DNA from: Schistosoma haematobium
Lineage: Eukaryota; Platyhelminthes; Trematoda; Strigeidida; Schistosomatidae
Direction of reading: 5' to 3'
Length of the DNA: 64,000 bases
Assembly (NCBI RefSeq): GCF_000699445.3
Contig: NC_067197.1
Span: 24,039,809 to 24,103,808, forward strand
The position numbers and the translations under genes are program-made. The notes under the pieces were generated by a model that was not told the DNA's origin, made no database searches, and worked only from the letters and a program-made list of their open reading frames with translations. Positions 50,286 through 61,845 of this stretch are shown in pieces. Position 1 is the first letter of the stretch. Every line of letters starts with the position of its first letter.

Positions 50286-50790
50286 TTTCATAATTGTAGT
50301 GAACGAGAACACAAGTGGGAACAATCGAACGTAAGTGAACACAAAATTACAGAACATCTTATTAAAATCTGAGAACCATACAATGAATACTTAATTTTCA
50401 AAATGTAAATCAATTGTCTCGATATGATGATTAGGAGTATTTGAATTACAGTACGAACTAAGAATCTCAGAAATAACGTAATCGGATAAAGAAGTAGTAG
50501 ATAAGCACGAACGAATTTACTGTATTCGGAATTCGAAATCAAGCATTCAACAAGTCCAAAGGAATCGTTAGTTCATTCAAACACCACACTCGAACTTTAC
50601 TGTTCCTTTTGCAAATATCAGTCAATCGTCTCAGACTTCATTGCTCCTGCATTTCTGTCCCTGTTATTTCCTCTTCGATCTTCTTGACCTTCTGCTGCCA
50701 GACATTCGATTCCTGACTAGTGTTATGCACTACTTATGTCGATATAAGTAGCACACACCACACTAATGAACAATCTGGTAAGGTGTTTAT
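50286..50790. repeat. Suspected dispersed repeat, unclassified
   Basis: Composition is less AT-biased than its surroundings. It contains a perfect 8-bp inverted repeat (CTACTTAT, six-base loop, ATAAGTAG; 50730-50751). It resembles, from memory, a sequence found repeatedly in schistosome DNA, but only one copy occurs here, so this is uncertain. Confidence 0.3.
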
Positions 50791-52704
50791 ATAAATCTAA
50801 TGATTTAATGATTCATAACTTCCTTTCTTCTTACTAGGAAGGGATTTCGGACACATTAACCAACAATGTGAACTTCAGAGATTGAGCGAATAATGATCCA
50901 CTTTTAGTGATTATTTCATTATTTCTGATGGCTCAAATGCGTTGATGTCATAGCTTATTTACTAAGTACCGGTTTATGTACTCAGTTTTCTCTCACACTG
51001 TCTGCATGAGGACTAGTAATGCTATCATGTTTCTTAAAACGAATGAGGTAGAATGAAGTTCAAACTTACAACTGAATAGCAAAAATTCGACTAACTTGGA
51101 CAGTGAATTACCATTCTACTTAAGATTTGAAGCAGTAGCCAGCGAAGTGTATACAAATGGTATACAACTGTTGAAAGAAGCACTCAACAACAGTCCTTGA
51201 AAGATTTAGAAACCCGAAAGCTAAATATGAAGTGACTGTTTTGAAAGTGTGCATATGTACTTTTATTGGGTATATGCTGAAAATATCATTACGGAGACCT
51301 TAACTAAAGGCACTTACTAGATGTAGAATATATGATTAATATTTGGTCACGTTTTTTTCTATCTGAACGTGTTCAATATTTTATTTAGAATTCTATCTTC
51401 CGATTTAATTAATTAAACAAGAAGTGCACATACTGTTTAGTTAAAATGAAAATAGGAATGTGGTTAATTAATACAAAGCACTGCATGGAGACAGAATAAA
51501 TACAGTGTGGTTCCATTATTATTTGAAATTTCACAAACAGTCATAATATCCCTTCTGCAAGACATCCTCTTATGCTTTCACCATAATTTGTGTGATAAAT
51601 GACTTATGCTATACACACATATATATATTCTACGAAACAAAGGATTTCCCCATTTATGTTTTCTAATAAGGAAAATCAAAATAGATAATTTATTTTATAA
51701 AAATATTTCATCTATCTCATAATTCATTCTTTACAATATTCAATGAATTGTAAGGGTATAGCAAAAGTTATTGGGTAAGAAAACTGTTTCATATTACTGT
51801 TAGTTAAATGATTATTTTTTCACCAATGCCAAATAATTAAAAACAACTATTGCAAGCTAATCAATATGGATAAATGACAATACCAAACTAATCAGCTATC
51901 TAATATATACGGTGATAATGATACATAAAGTAAATTGTTACATAGGGAGAAATCAAGTTCTTCATATTTGATTGTTCTAGTCTTTTATCAAAATAATATT
52001 GATTAATTAAAGCATATAGATCGGTTTTAATTACTTAACCCAAAAATAATCCGTATTCAACAATCACTCAAATCTCAAGTGAGACTTTATAATGCTTATT
52101 TTTAATTTAAATGTTCTTATAAAGATATGCTATTTCTCTGAAAAGAAAGAACTCTTTTCACTGACCAGTTGGTTTAGAGCTTCAATAATTTTAGATTTCG
52201 TGTGCGATCACCTATTGACCACAGTATTCACATCAATTCAATCCATCTCAGATTCATACAATTTTCCTTAGTTATAACACTCATTGAACCTCAACCCATC
52301 CTATTTGAATGCAATTAATAGTAAACTACCTATTCGTTTGGAGTTATATAACAAAAAAGTTATTTGATATATTTGAATGTACAAAACTGGGATGTTTAAA
52401 AATTCATTTACATCGCAAAGTGCGTTAATTTAATGATTTAGTATCATCAACATAATTTGGTATTTTATTTGAACCTTACACCAGCAGTTTACATGGAAAC
52501 GTAGTGAAAGTCAGTAATTAATTATTGTTTTCGTACGACGCCGTTTGCTACAACTAATTACCAGCTTAAATAATTTCGATGATTCATTCACCAAACTTGT
52601 CTGAACTTCTTCAGGATAATAATCAAAATCAAATTATCAACGAATATACGATGCTTAACAAATATATCAAATCTCAACCGTAAAAATTCACTTGGCATTG
52701 TTTA
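50791..52704. other. AT-rich DNA, no gene seen
   Basis: No recognised repeat or gene. Confidence 0.55.
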
Positions 52705-52990
52705 CTTGGATCTTCCCATTGGTTTTAGGACTGTAACTGATCAATCTCTTATTGGTATATGTATATACTGTGTATATTGCCTCGATATTACCTTAATTCA
52801 CAAGTATTTTAAGTAAAGATGGATATTGGAGAGCAGTAGAATCCAGGATGCGCGTTTTGTCCTATTTGGGACTCATCGGCTCTATGTATCTGCATCTCAG
52901 AGTTGATGTTCAGTCCGGGACTCGAACACAGTACCGTTCACTTCAAACGCCATCACGTTATCCATTTACCTACTGTGCTTATCCATTCAT
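52705..52990 (-). mobile_element. Smα-type SINE, minus strand
   Basis: Minus strand: tRNA-like region with B box (reverse of GGGACTCGAACACAG, near 52918-52932), hammerhead (about 52892-52843) with core CCGATGA, stem II TCC/GGA kept, and GAAA changed to AAAA, then the 3' end. Two core positions are changed, so it is predicted inactive. The block 52705-52800 is the extension shared with 47205-47320 and 48790-48910. Confidence 0.7.
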
Positions 52991-53329
52991 ATCCAGATAC
53001 TGACTATAGTAAGTAGGATAAACATGTGTCAATAGAAAGTGAATCATGTGAAAAGTTTACATTATGAAAATAAGTGAATGAGTGATTGTGTATGTGTAAG
53101 TTTAAGTTATTAATGGTTGATATTAGGTGTTAATTTGTTTTTATAAGTAGGAATAACAGTGCAAAATGTTAATTGAAATGTTGATATGTATGTAAAATGA
53201 GATACATCAAATATTCAGATTAATTTTTGTCAGAATAACGATGCATATGAAATAAACAGGTTGGATAGCTATAAAGACCAATTACGTGTTAATGATCACT
53301 TGCCTAGGGGTGGGTAGTTGAATACCATT

Positions 53330-53524
53330 TTATCTGTTCCGGCTATTCTTATTAGGCCATATATACAGCACTTCTACTATCAATCTTTCTTTATACGTAC
53401 CGAACACTTTCAGAAGTATTTTGGTCCTTTTGAAGTTGATGTTGTGTCCTGTTTCTAACTCATGTGACGCTATCGCCAAACTATTCCCATATTCTCTTTG
53501 GATCAGCCAAGGATTTGGGAACAT
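53330..53524 (-). pseudogene. Penelope-like nuclease C-terminal remnant
   Basis: Holds the HELETGHNINF motif and a tail with ERLIVEVLYI and NKNSRNR, matching the conserved end of GIY-YIG domains of these elements. The first part of the frame is out of register, as a stop or shift precedes it. Confidence 0.65.
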
Positions 53525-53543
53525 ATTTCAAACATTGTTTGTG

Positions 53544-53879
53544 CTACTTCAACCTCACGGTAAATTGTCTAGATGTTTGTCCCACATAAGTTGCATTATA
53601 ATCATAACAATCAATCTCATGGACAACCTTGTTTTGTATTTCCTTTCGAAAACTATCCTTAAATTTCATTAACACCGATCTTATTGTTGTAACGGGTGGA
53701 TTGCAGTTTAGATGGAGCAGTCCAAGGACATCATTAGACTTAACATGATAATGATTGGTATATTCCTCTGCATCCCTAACACTTATAGCACCACTGGTCC
53801 GAAAATACGCTCTTATGTTATGTTTGTTTAGAATCCCCATACATTTTCCCAAAGTTTCTTTACAGTGCGGGATGACCAC
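53544..53879 (-). pseudogene. Penelope-like GIY-YIG endonuclease domain, partial
   Basis: Frame of 111 codons ending with VVHEIDCYDYNATYVGQTSR and RLK. YVGQT is the YIG half of the GIY-YIG motif; the GIY half is altered (VVH where an aromatic residue is expected). The domain would nick DNA for integration. It is cut by a frameshift and continues at 53524-53330. Confidence 0.7.
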
Positions 53880-54006
53880 AGTGTCCCTCTGTTCTTTTGG
53901 TATAGACTAATTTAGTATTCCTTTCATTTCTAACAATATTCTTTAAAAACACTTGAGAGTAATTGTTTATCCCAATCATAGACAATATTACAGTCCGTTC
54001 AGTTTG

Positions 54007-54303
54007 TTAGTCTTCTGTAATTAAATTACTAATTCTATGAATTAATTTTTTTACTACTGAAACCTTCGTACAAGAAACATGAGCTGAACCGTAATCTAAG
54101 TATCTCTCAAAATGTGTTAATTTCCTGAATAAATCAATTTTTAAATTATTATATATTCTTTCAGTCAGACAATCAGGGAACGGGAGCTTGTAGTCAGTGA
54201 ACTCCATCTCCCCAGTTAGCTTTATGCTATCTGATATGTTGTTTACATTTTCAAACATTTCTTCTAAACCATTTCGTTTAGTAATAAAAGTGTTATCTAC
54301 GTA
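54007..54303 (-). pseudogene. Penelope-like RT, motif C and following region
   Basis: The frame is open from the catalytic motif: YVDN replaces the expected YVDD, a single G-to-A change that removes the second catalytic Asp. Next come a KLPFPD motif and a segment ending THFERYLDYGSAH with SVVKKLIHRI, typical of the region between RT and the nuclease in these elements. Nonfunctional. Confidence 0.7.
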
Positions 54304-54600
54304 CTGTAACCAAACTTTTGGTTAATTTACATATTTTGTGGTTGCATCAGTTTCTAGGGTATGGATCGGAGAAACTGGTGAACATATTGCCACATCTTCT
54401 TTCCGTCTGTAAACATCTCTTCGGAATAAAAATTAGGTGGATCGTCAACGCAATTACAAAGAAACTTCAAAAGGATATAACAGGTATCGTAAATTCAAGT
54501 CTGTTTCAAATTCTAGACAATCATCAATGATATCCAACGCTCTATTGATAGGTATATTTGTAAATAAAAAGAAACATCAGAACTTATCATCATTTAAATG

Positions 54601-56387
54601 TTCTCGTTAAAAATGTACATTAAAGAGGAATTCGGGTAAAATTATACCATACTATCGAATTTGAATGACTTTAGGGACGAGGTTAGAATTTTTGTTCACC
54701 TTATTACCCAGTGAGTATATAGGCAGTCAAAATCAATTATCTGTGGCCAAATGATTCACGAAGCTTAAGTGTACATGCTAGTTCTTAATATCTTATGAGT
54801 TATTCTTAGGTTTTAAATTCGTTTTCATCTAACTTGGGAAAGAATAATTTTGCTACAATGACCAGTTATTCCTAAGTAAATCGGCATATTTTCGGGTCTT
54901 TTATTAGTCATTAATATTTCGGTAAAAGATTCCTTATAACTTTTACAGAGTTTTTTGTAGATTCACTAAAATGTCGGCAAAACAGCGTTATAAATCAAAG
55001 ATAGGAGTACAATATAATCGAAATCCCTAACCTATTAAGCGATCTATATGACTCAAGAGTTTCTATTGCTTAATGGGTCTGTAATGATATCGTTTGGTTG
55101 AGGTAACCTTAAAAAGACGAAAAACAAGTTTTTATCATATTTTTGGACAGAACCTGCATTAATGAGAGTAAGCGTTTCATGTATTTCTTATACCACGTTA
55201 TTTTCGCTATACGATGGCACGATGAACCTTTACTTATCACTCAAACGAATTAAGCAATATAAAGTCATTCATAAATCAAGTTATACACTTGCATTTAATA
55301 TTGAAACCAGGCGAAAACAATCGGAAATGACAAAATGGTAAAGTGAGTAGTCTTATAATCAAAATGAGATGATAGATTACGGTTTGGAATGCTTAACATT
55401 ACCTTTTGAATTTCGATCAAAACTTAAACATTTTAAATTTAAGAACAGTGAACATTGGACAGAAAAATTGTTATCAGGCTCTACAGTTATAACTCTATAA
55501 TTATTGTGTTATCCTTACAAAGGCTAAAATAAAGCAAACATAAGTGAATTAGACAATGTCATGTGTAAAAATAGATGGTGAACTTTTGCATTTGTAAATT
55601 AAAAAGGTCATTTCCAAAAGGTTAACATAATTCGTTGTAAAGTGTCAAATTATAATCAATCTAACATAAATCATGTGAATAAAATGCATAGTAGGAAAAT
55701 TTTGTCTGGTTAATGGAGAGAATTTTATACTTGACTTACGAAGAATTCACTATCTGTACTAATACGTCCGAATAAATAGTGTTTGACCGCGTTTATGTTT
55801 ACGTATCAATAAAAAACAATTTATTCAACACTTTATTGTAAACCTGGTTATTATAAGGTTTGTTTTACCAAATCAATGCGCTGTATTCGATGTGTGTATA
55901 TATTATTCATAATCTAATCATTCAATGTGTTGGTCTTATAATAACTCATTATTTCAATAAACGAACGTTTTAGCATAAGTTACTGTTTTAAATGTACGTT
56001 TTAAGTACACTTTAGCAACAGGTAACGCATAAATTCAAAAGGTGCAAGCATAGCATAACTAAGGAATACGTTTAACCCTTCAATTGCCATTATTAAATAT
56101 AAAATTTAATTTTCTACTTTTTCAATTTATTATTCAAACATAAATGACTATAGCAAACTGTAAATTTTCATCTTAATTATTACAGATGATGCGCTTAATT
56201 CAGGTTAATATACATATCTTTGTATTGCTTCAGGACAAAAATGTTAGTAAAAGATGAAATATTTTACAAACTATGTATATTATCTAAATTGATTAAAAGA
56301 AACAAGATTTTGAATCATATGATGATAGAGAAGAAAATTTATCAATTTATTGTATTTTTCAATATGAGATTGTGCAGACCGTTGAGT
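54601..56387. other. AT-rich DNA, no gene seen
   Basis: May still hold unrecognisable Penelope-like sequence in its left part. No gene recognised. Confidence 0.5.
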
Positions 56388-56545
56388 TCTGTTGAAATCA
56401 TGAATAGATCTGAGTTAGACTATCATCGAAAACCTGGAAGATGGTTTGATTGATGTTATGCATTAACACCGTTGGATTTTGCCTGTGGTTTAGAAACTAG
56501 GCGTTTGCGCGTGAGACTGAACGTCTTTGGTTCATTTCCTACGTG
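56388..56545 (+). mobile_element. Family-B SINE, truncated, inverted left end
   Basis: The left arm (56388-56440) is the reverse of the 3' end (TTGAAATCATGAATAGATC). A short 5' domain (TTGATTGATGTTATGCATTA) and tRNA-like boxes (CCTGTGGTTTAGAAAC near 56480; TTGGTTCATTTCC near 56527) follow. The ribozyme and sense 3' end are missing. Confidence 0.6.
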
Positions 56546-56689
56546 AAGGATGATGTGAACTCGTTTAACGAAGTCGTTGACTGTTGGTATGAATAGTGTT
56601 AGGAAGTGCAAACTTACTATTCGAGGATTGAATAATGATAACAAATGATTTGACACGTTGAGAAATATGACCCAAAAACAGTAGTAAAT

Positions 56690-56790
56690 ATATTTTTGTC
56701 ACATGCAAATGAGCAGAAAAATTGTATTTATGACGTTTTATGACTCATTGAGATATAAAAAAAATATGTTTATTATCAACATTTTACCTA
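56690..56790. repeat. Type C repeat fragment
   Basis: Contains GCAGAAAAATTGTATTTATG followed by ACGTTTTATGACTCATTGAG, related to both strands of type C repeats. Too short to orient firmly. Confidence 0.35.
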
Positions 56791-57185
56791 ATGATCACTT
56801 TATTTGAAACTATCAAGTCCAACCTTGACTTATAACCCAAAATCCATTGAGGAAAAGAGGTAATATTCTTCCATTATGTTTACGTCGATCTCAAGTCGAA
56901 ATGATTATACTTTCTTTCAATCGTTATTTTCTCTCCTTATACTCTTTGTTTTTAGTCATTCCTACCAACATTTCAAATATGATTTTCGTTATGTAACTGC
57001 ATAATTTTATTCTGTAATGAAGTACAGAAACTTCAGCCGATGGACATTTATGTCATGTTCCAACTGTTTATAACTGACTAATTAACTGATTGATATACGA
57101 AAGGAAAAATTCAGTGAATAAAAATTATTAGATTTCATCTAAATTTCAGTGTTATATCAGTTATAGTGTGTCATGTTATTTAACT

Positions 57186-57201
57186 ATTACTTACTTACTT
57201 A

Positions 57202-57298
<97 letters not shown>
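57186..57298 (-). repeat. (TTAC)n array, an expanded LINE tail
   Basis: About 28 tetranucleotide units with one variant (ATTTAC). It abuts the 3' end of the family-1 LINE at 57299-57787; on the minus strand it is (GTAA)n, the same unit as the short tails at 18026-18042 and 37242-37256. Confidence 0.9.
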
Positions 57299-57299
<1 letters not shown>

Positions 57300-57787
57300 C
57301 CTGTTACTCCTCGTGAAGAAGCATAGGCCGCCCATCAGCATTCTACATTCAACCATGTCCTGGGCAGTCCTTTCCAACTCCTTCCAGTTCTTATTCATCC
57401 TTTTCATATCTGCCTCTATTTCCCAACGTAATGTGTTCTTTGACCTTCCTATTTTCCACTTCCTTTCAGGATTACAAGTTAGGGCTTGCGTCGTGATGCA
57501 GTTTGACGATTTGTGTAATATATGTCCTATCAGTTTCCATCGTCTTTTCCTAATTTCCTCTTCAGCTGGAAGCTGGTTAGTTCTCTCCCACAGAAGACTG
57601 TTGCTGATAGTATCCGGCCAATGTATGTTGAGTATCTTGCATGGACAACCATTTATAAATACTTGTACGTTCTTGATGTTGGTTGTTGTAGTTCTTCACG
57701 TTTCAGCTCCGTACTGTAGAACTGCCTTGACGTTGGTGTTGAAGATTCTCACTTTGATATTGGTTGAAAGTTGTTTTGAGTTTCATA
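57299..57787 (-). mobile_element. LINE family 1, 3' fragment, minus strand
   Basis: Reverse complement of the last roughly 490 bases of the family-1 ORF (C-terminal RWKW-type region back to the segment coding NSKQLS). It is truncated at about 57787. Open frames on the plus strand (57313-57795) are antisense artefacts. The minus-strand frame contains stops and is not coding. Confidence 0.85.
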
Positions 57788-58429
57788 TGTTATAATTTTA
57801 GTGAACTTTTGAGATAAACAAAAAAAGTATTCCTGACGCTATAATAAAATGCAAAACTGTTTTTTTTTCAAATTTTAATACAAATTAACTGTATGATACG
57901 ATAGATAACTATCAGTAATTTATTTTGTAGAAGAAAATACCTAGTTAGTTTTTTTTATCAAATAGAAACGACCTTCAACAGATAATTAAAAATCATTATA
58001 GGATCTTGTAAAAATGTTTTCATTATTTAAAATTATTTCAAGAAAGTTGTCGTTAGTTAGGTCAGATTAAAACGTTTATAAAAATGTACTTGAAAATTAC
58101 ATGTGATCTTTTGTTAAATGTCAGAAAATTTTAGGGATTCGATATATTTTCTACTTAACGTGTAACTCTAAATGTTAATTATTTATATTCTTTGATGCCA
58201 TGTTACTACTCTTTAAATTATTTGAACACTTGTTATCTTGATGATGTAAATGACTCACGTGGAAATTCTGTACAAAAAAAACGTACATCTTTGAAGATCT
58301 TTACCACCTTCATTCATTTGAAACAAACAGTTTATATTACAAACTAATAATATGAACAAAAGAAAATTGAATAACCATTTCATCCTACGGTATAAAACTT
58401 TTGAAATGTAAGGCAAACTTTAATAGTTA
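57788..58429. other. AT-rich DNA, no gene seen
   Basis: No feature recognised. Confidence 0.55.
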
Positions 58430-58690
58430 TCATTACCAAGGTTTGATTTGATAATTTCGAATAAATTGAGCATTGGGTAGATTGTTATAAATAAAAATAA
58501 TATATTTGTAATATCCCAATAAGTAGAAAAATAAGGTTTTCTGACGGTTCGTGGCTTAGTGTAAGTCAATTCTCGAGAGAATAAATAACCAAATCCTCTA
58601 AACAAATGACTTACACTAAGCCACGGAACGTCAGAAAATCTAATTTTTCTGCTCATTGGGATATTACAAGTATAGTATTTATTTGTAAGG
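58430..58690. mobile_element. Type C hammerhead-like repeats in an inverted pair
   Basis: The left half (58430-58595) is a minus-strand copy matching 2985-3150. The right half (58596-58690) is a plus-strand copy with CACTAAGCCACGGAACGTC and the shared 3' segment to ATATTACAAG. The two ribozyme-like halves face away from each other, their core ends meeting near 58590. Both are altered: CTGAAGAAG is lost and GAAAC is changed to GGAAC or GAACC. An open frame through the palindrome is spurious. Confidence 0.6.
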
Positions 58691-59137
58691 CAAACTGTTC
58701 AACTATTTAATCAGCATTTGGTCGTTTTTTTATGGCGAGACTATAATTTATGGACAAATCAATTAGATTTACGATAACAAGTCTCAGGTTTCGGAGGGAA
58801 ATTCATTCACCTTTTTGTTTAAATGACATTTTGATATTTTAGTTGATGACAGTTCGTGATAAAAACCATAAATCTAATTGTTAACTCTAATTAACTATCA
58901 GCTGTAAATCATAATCCTTATTTTTCAAATTGTTTTATAATCCTCATTTAACCATAGTAAATAGGTGGATATTCTCGAAGTTACTAAGGTGTCGTTTGAA
59001 GATCGTTCATAAATTATAATCTTATCGTTTTTATGTATTTCTAATTTTCATTGACAAACAACTCAATAAAACAGTCCGAAATACTCGTTCCGTTCTCTCT
59101 GATAATCATCGAATTTTTGGCTTTATACTAATCAGTT
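58691..59137. other. AT-rich DNA, no gene seen
   Basis: No feature recognised. Confidence 0.55.
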
Positions 59138-59148
59138 AATAAAATTTT

Positions 59149-59450
59149 AATAGTTAAGATCATAAAAAACCTGGAAGCACTGGACGACCGTTTCGTTCTA
59201 TTGTGTGACTCTTTAGCAGTGCACATCCACGACTCCGCCTCGCGAGTTTCAAACCCAGAACCTATCAGTCTCGCGCGCGAGCGCCTAACCACTAGACCAG
59301 TGGTATTAATGTATGACACATCCATCATTGTCACCAGTGAGTTACTATCTCACAACAGGCCCGATTGAACCCCATTAGTCACTGCTTCAAAAGACTCATG
59401 AACTCAGCTATTGAAATTACTACAGTCTCCACAAAACCCCTTCTGAAACA
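59149..59450 (-). mobile_element. Family-B SINE, inverted copy with target-site duplication
   Basis: Left to right: minus-strand 3' end from 59149, antisense hammerhead (59228-59172, core CTAAAGA so inactive), antisense tRNA-like boxes (about 59248-59300), antisense 5' domain, then a sense-strand 3' end and tail from 59392. The outer arms AATAGTTAAGATCAT (59149-59163) and ATGAACTCAGCTATT (59398-59412) are imperfect inverted repeats. An 11-bp duplication AATAAAATTTT (59138-59148; 59451-59461) flanks the whole unit. Confidence 0.8.
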
Positions 59451-59892
59451 AATAAAATTTTCTTTAATATTAACAAATTTCGCTAATTCATTTTAATAAA
59501 CAAACACACACACACATTTTCTCATTCTAATTACAATAATCAACTATGATGCTCAGTAGATAAAAATTCTTTTAACAATAATCGATTATGTAAAATATAC
59601 AACTTTGTAAATATACAACTTTATTTGAATTTAAAAGAAAAAAATCGATAATTCCTAATCAATTAGCTTGATTTATATAGTGAAGAACAAATTATTTCTT
59701 CATATATTGACCGATATAGATCAGGTACCTATTTTTCATTTTCTGTTTTAGATCAGTTAACAAATATCTTGCTAGATGCATCGTTTGATAATTAAGAAAG
59801 CAGTTGCTTGAAACTCACCTTTTTAAACAATAGAGCCTATAGAGAAGTGAAAAACACTATATTCGTCTACCTATGGCTAAAACATTGTTGTT

Positions 59893-60150
59893 GGATTTTG
59901 ATTGAAATCATGAATTGATGAATGTTGGACCACTATTAGAAACCTGGAAGCAATCGACGGCCATTTCGTCCTAGTATGGGACTCTTCAGCAGTGTGCATC
60001 TACAATTCCGCGTGTGGGATTTGAACCCAGAACCTTCAGTCTCGCACGCAAACGCTCAACCTCTAAACCATTGAGCTGGCATCCAACGGTGTTAATATTT
60101 AACCTCAGCCAATCCATGATATTGTGCAACCATCTTGTTGGACTATCTTA
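59893..60150 (-). mobile_element. Family-B SINE, minus strand
   Basis: Minus strand: 5' domain (about 60150-60090), A-box region (reverse near 60070-60080), B box (reverse of GGGATTTGAACCC, 60016-60028), hammerhead 59998-59948 and the 3' end at about 59893-59945. No matching sense arm on the right was found. Confidence 0.75.
59948..59998 (-). ncRNA. Hammerhead ribozyme motif (family B), core intact
   Basis: Minus strand: core CTGAAGA (reverse of 59983-59989), stem II GTCC/GGAC perfect, GAAA present, triplet GTC (59958-59956). Stem I is partly broken (CACTG against GATTG), and stem III starts with A-U and U-G pairs. The core strand is complete. Confidence 0.65.
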
Positions 60151-60624
60151 TAATGGTTTTCAACGAAGATTGTTTCACTTGCACGGTTATTTTCATATTC
60201 CATTGAGAATCAATGTATGCTTCTTATCATTTATCCATCTTATACTTTGTATTTTTTTGACAAAAAATCATGATCAGAGTTGACTTGATTTAATGTTATG
60301 ACCACATCATATACGTGATTTATACAAAATGATAAGATTTATCAGTTAATACAAATAGCTGATCTACAACATACTTTATCCATTTTAAACTAACTAATTC
60401 ATAGATATGAAAAGAATAGTTGTGTACAATACCATTTTGGTATTGAAAATAAGTAATTAGTGCAGTGAACAATTCATATTTATTGTTAAATAAAAAATCT
60501 ATGAACAAATTCACATGAAGAAAGTAATGAAAACATGTATGAATGAAAGTGTTAAAAGTAGAAAAGTTAACTGTATTCAAAAGCAATGATAGAAGAATAT
60601 TTTTTGAAGTATTAGGAAAGTTTG

Positions 60625-60715
60625 TATTGTGTCTAGCAGGGGAATTAAAGACGAAACACGTGTCTTGAATTCCCAACGCTAACCAAAATCCAACTTTGTT
60701 AAAACTTTGTACTTT
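60625..60715 (+). mobile_element. Smα 3' fragment
   Basis: Contains GACGAAACACGTGTCTTG and AATTCCCAACGCTAACC, the second half of the Smα hammerhead and the 3' end. The CTGATGA half is not recognisable. It lies antisense to a 132-codon minus-strand frame (60718-60320), which is therefore doubtful. Confidence 0.5.
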
Positions 60716-61659
60716 CAAGGTGATAATAAGAAAGTTTGTAAATAATTGATGTATCGCAGCACAGACTGATCAAATTCAGTCCATAATAACAGTAATGGGA
60801 AAACCTGAACCATGATATATATAGTAAACACTGCGAGTCATATAATACTCATAATGTTCATAAAAGATATCTCAAATCAATTAAAAAGAATATCAACACA
60901 GTAGTGCACTATTCTTGATGGAAAAAAATGAATGATAAAATTTTCGAAATTCGATAAAATAAACTTGATAATCGACTTTCAGAAATAGTCTCTTACGGCT
61001 TTTTATGTAACTGTCTGTCCATCATTTAATATAGCCGAAAATTTAATGACTACACTTTAGACTTCGACATTAAAAAAACACCTATGAGTAGGTTGCAGAA
61101 GAAAATATGGCATCAATAGACTGATTATCATCTACGGTTACTTACAAGAATCATAAGAAGTCAGTAATCAATTCTTGAAACAATTTAACCGAATAAATAA
61201 TCTTATTTTTCCTAATGATTCACTATCATTCATTAAGTTGAATTTGTGCTTATAGTATATTTCTTAAATCATTTGTTTTTACCAATGGTATTATTACTAC
61301 TATTTTTGTTCTCACTCTTATTTTATATAAATAGATTTTCATCGCAAAAATATTCATTGACTTTAACTAAAAAAGGGTGTGAAGTTGTATGTTTCTTTGT
61401 TGTCTTATTCTACTAATTTACTATCTTGGTTCAAACTTCTGCTTCATATTCTTCAATGAAATTTGATCAATCGTTTGCCTGATACAATCTTATTCATTAT
61501 AAAGTTGAATTGTATCCAAGTGATAATAAATTTTGAAATCAAAAGAATTTCACCTGCTTTATAAATCTTATTTATTTCTGTTCTGTTCAATATCTATCTA
61601 AGTACATAAATAATTGTGATATGAACAATTTTCCATTGTTAGTTAGTTAGATTCCACAA
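60716..61659. other. AT-rich DNA, no gene seen
   Basis: No feature recognised. Confidence 0.55.
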
Positions 61660-61845
61660 GCAGATGGCTATCAGGACTCAGTAGCTAAGTGGATAACATG
61701 ATGGCGTTTGAAGAGAACGGTACTTGGTCCGAGTCCCATAGTGAACATCAACATGCAGTTACATCCAGCTGACCAGTCATAAATAGGACGAAACGCGCGT
61801 CCTGGATTCCTCTGCTAGCCACTATTCATCTTTGCTTAAAAAATT
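61660..61845 (+). mobile_element. Smα-type SINE, best-preserved copy
   Basis: tRNA-like A box TAGCTAAGTGG (61682-61692) and B box GGTCCGAGTCC (61726-61736), then hammerhead 61761-61810 and the 3' end to about 61845. Of the Smα copies here it is closest to the known family layout. Confidence 0.8.
61761..61810 (+). ncRNA. Smα hammerhead ribozyme, one core change
   Basis: Stem I ATCCAG (61763-61768) with CTGGAT (61802-61807) is perfect. Core CTGACCA (61769-61775) has C in place of the essential G8. GGACGAAAC (61786-61794) and triplet GTC (61799-61801) are intact. The G8 change should abolish cleavage. Confidence 0.8.

Larger units (their letters stand above)
53325..54600 (-). mobile_element. 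Penelope-like element relic (RT plus GIY-YIG)
   Basis: Minus strand, from high to low coordinates: pieces of a reverse transcriptase (an SPVSPI-like motif near 54370 and a YVDN motif at 54303-54292), a spacer, then a GIY-YIG nuclease domain and its C-terminus. This order is diagnostic of Penelope-like elements. Reading frames are broken several times; similarity fades above about 54600. Confidence 0.75.

Noticed and set aside
57313..57795. 160-codon plus-strand frame beside the (TTAC)n array
   Set aside because: Antisense to the minus-strand family-1 LINE fragment.
60320..60718. 132-codon open frame on the minus strand, one of the longest not explained by a LINE
   Set aside because: AT-driven composition, no domain, and its start overlaps an Smα fragment on the other strand; most likely chance.
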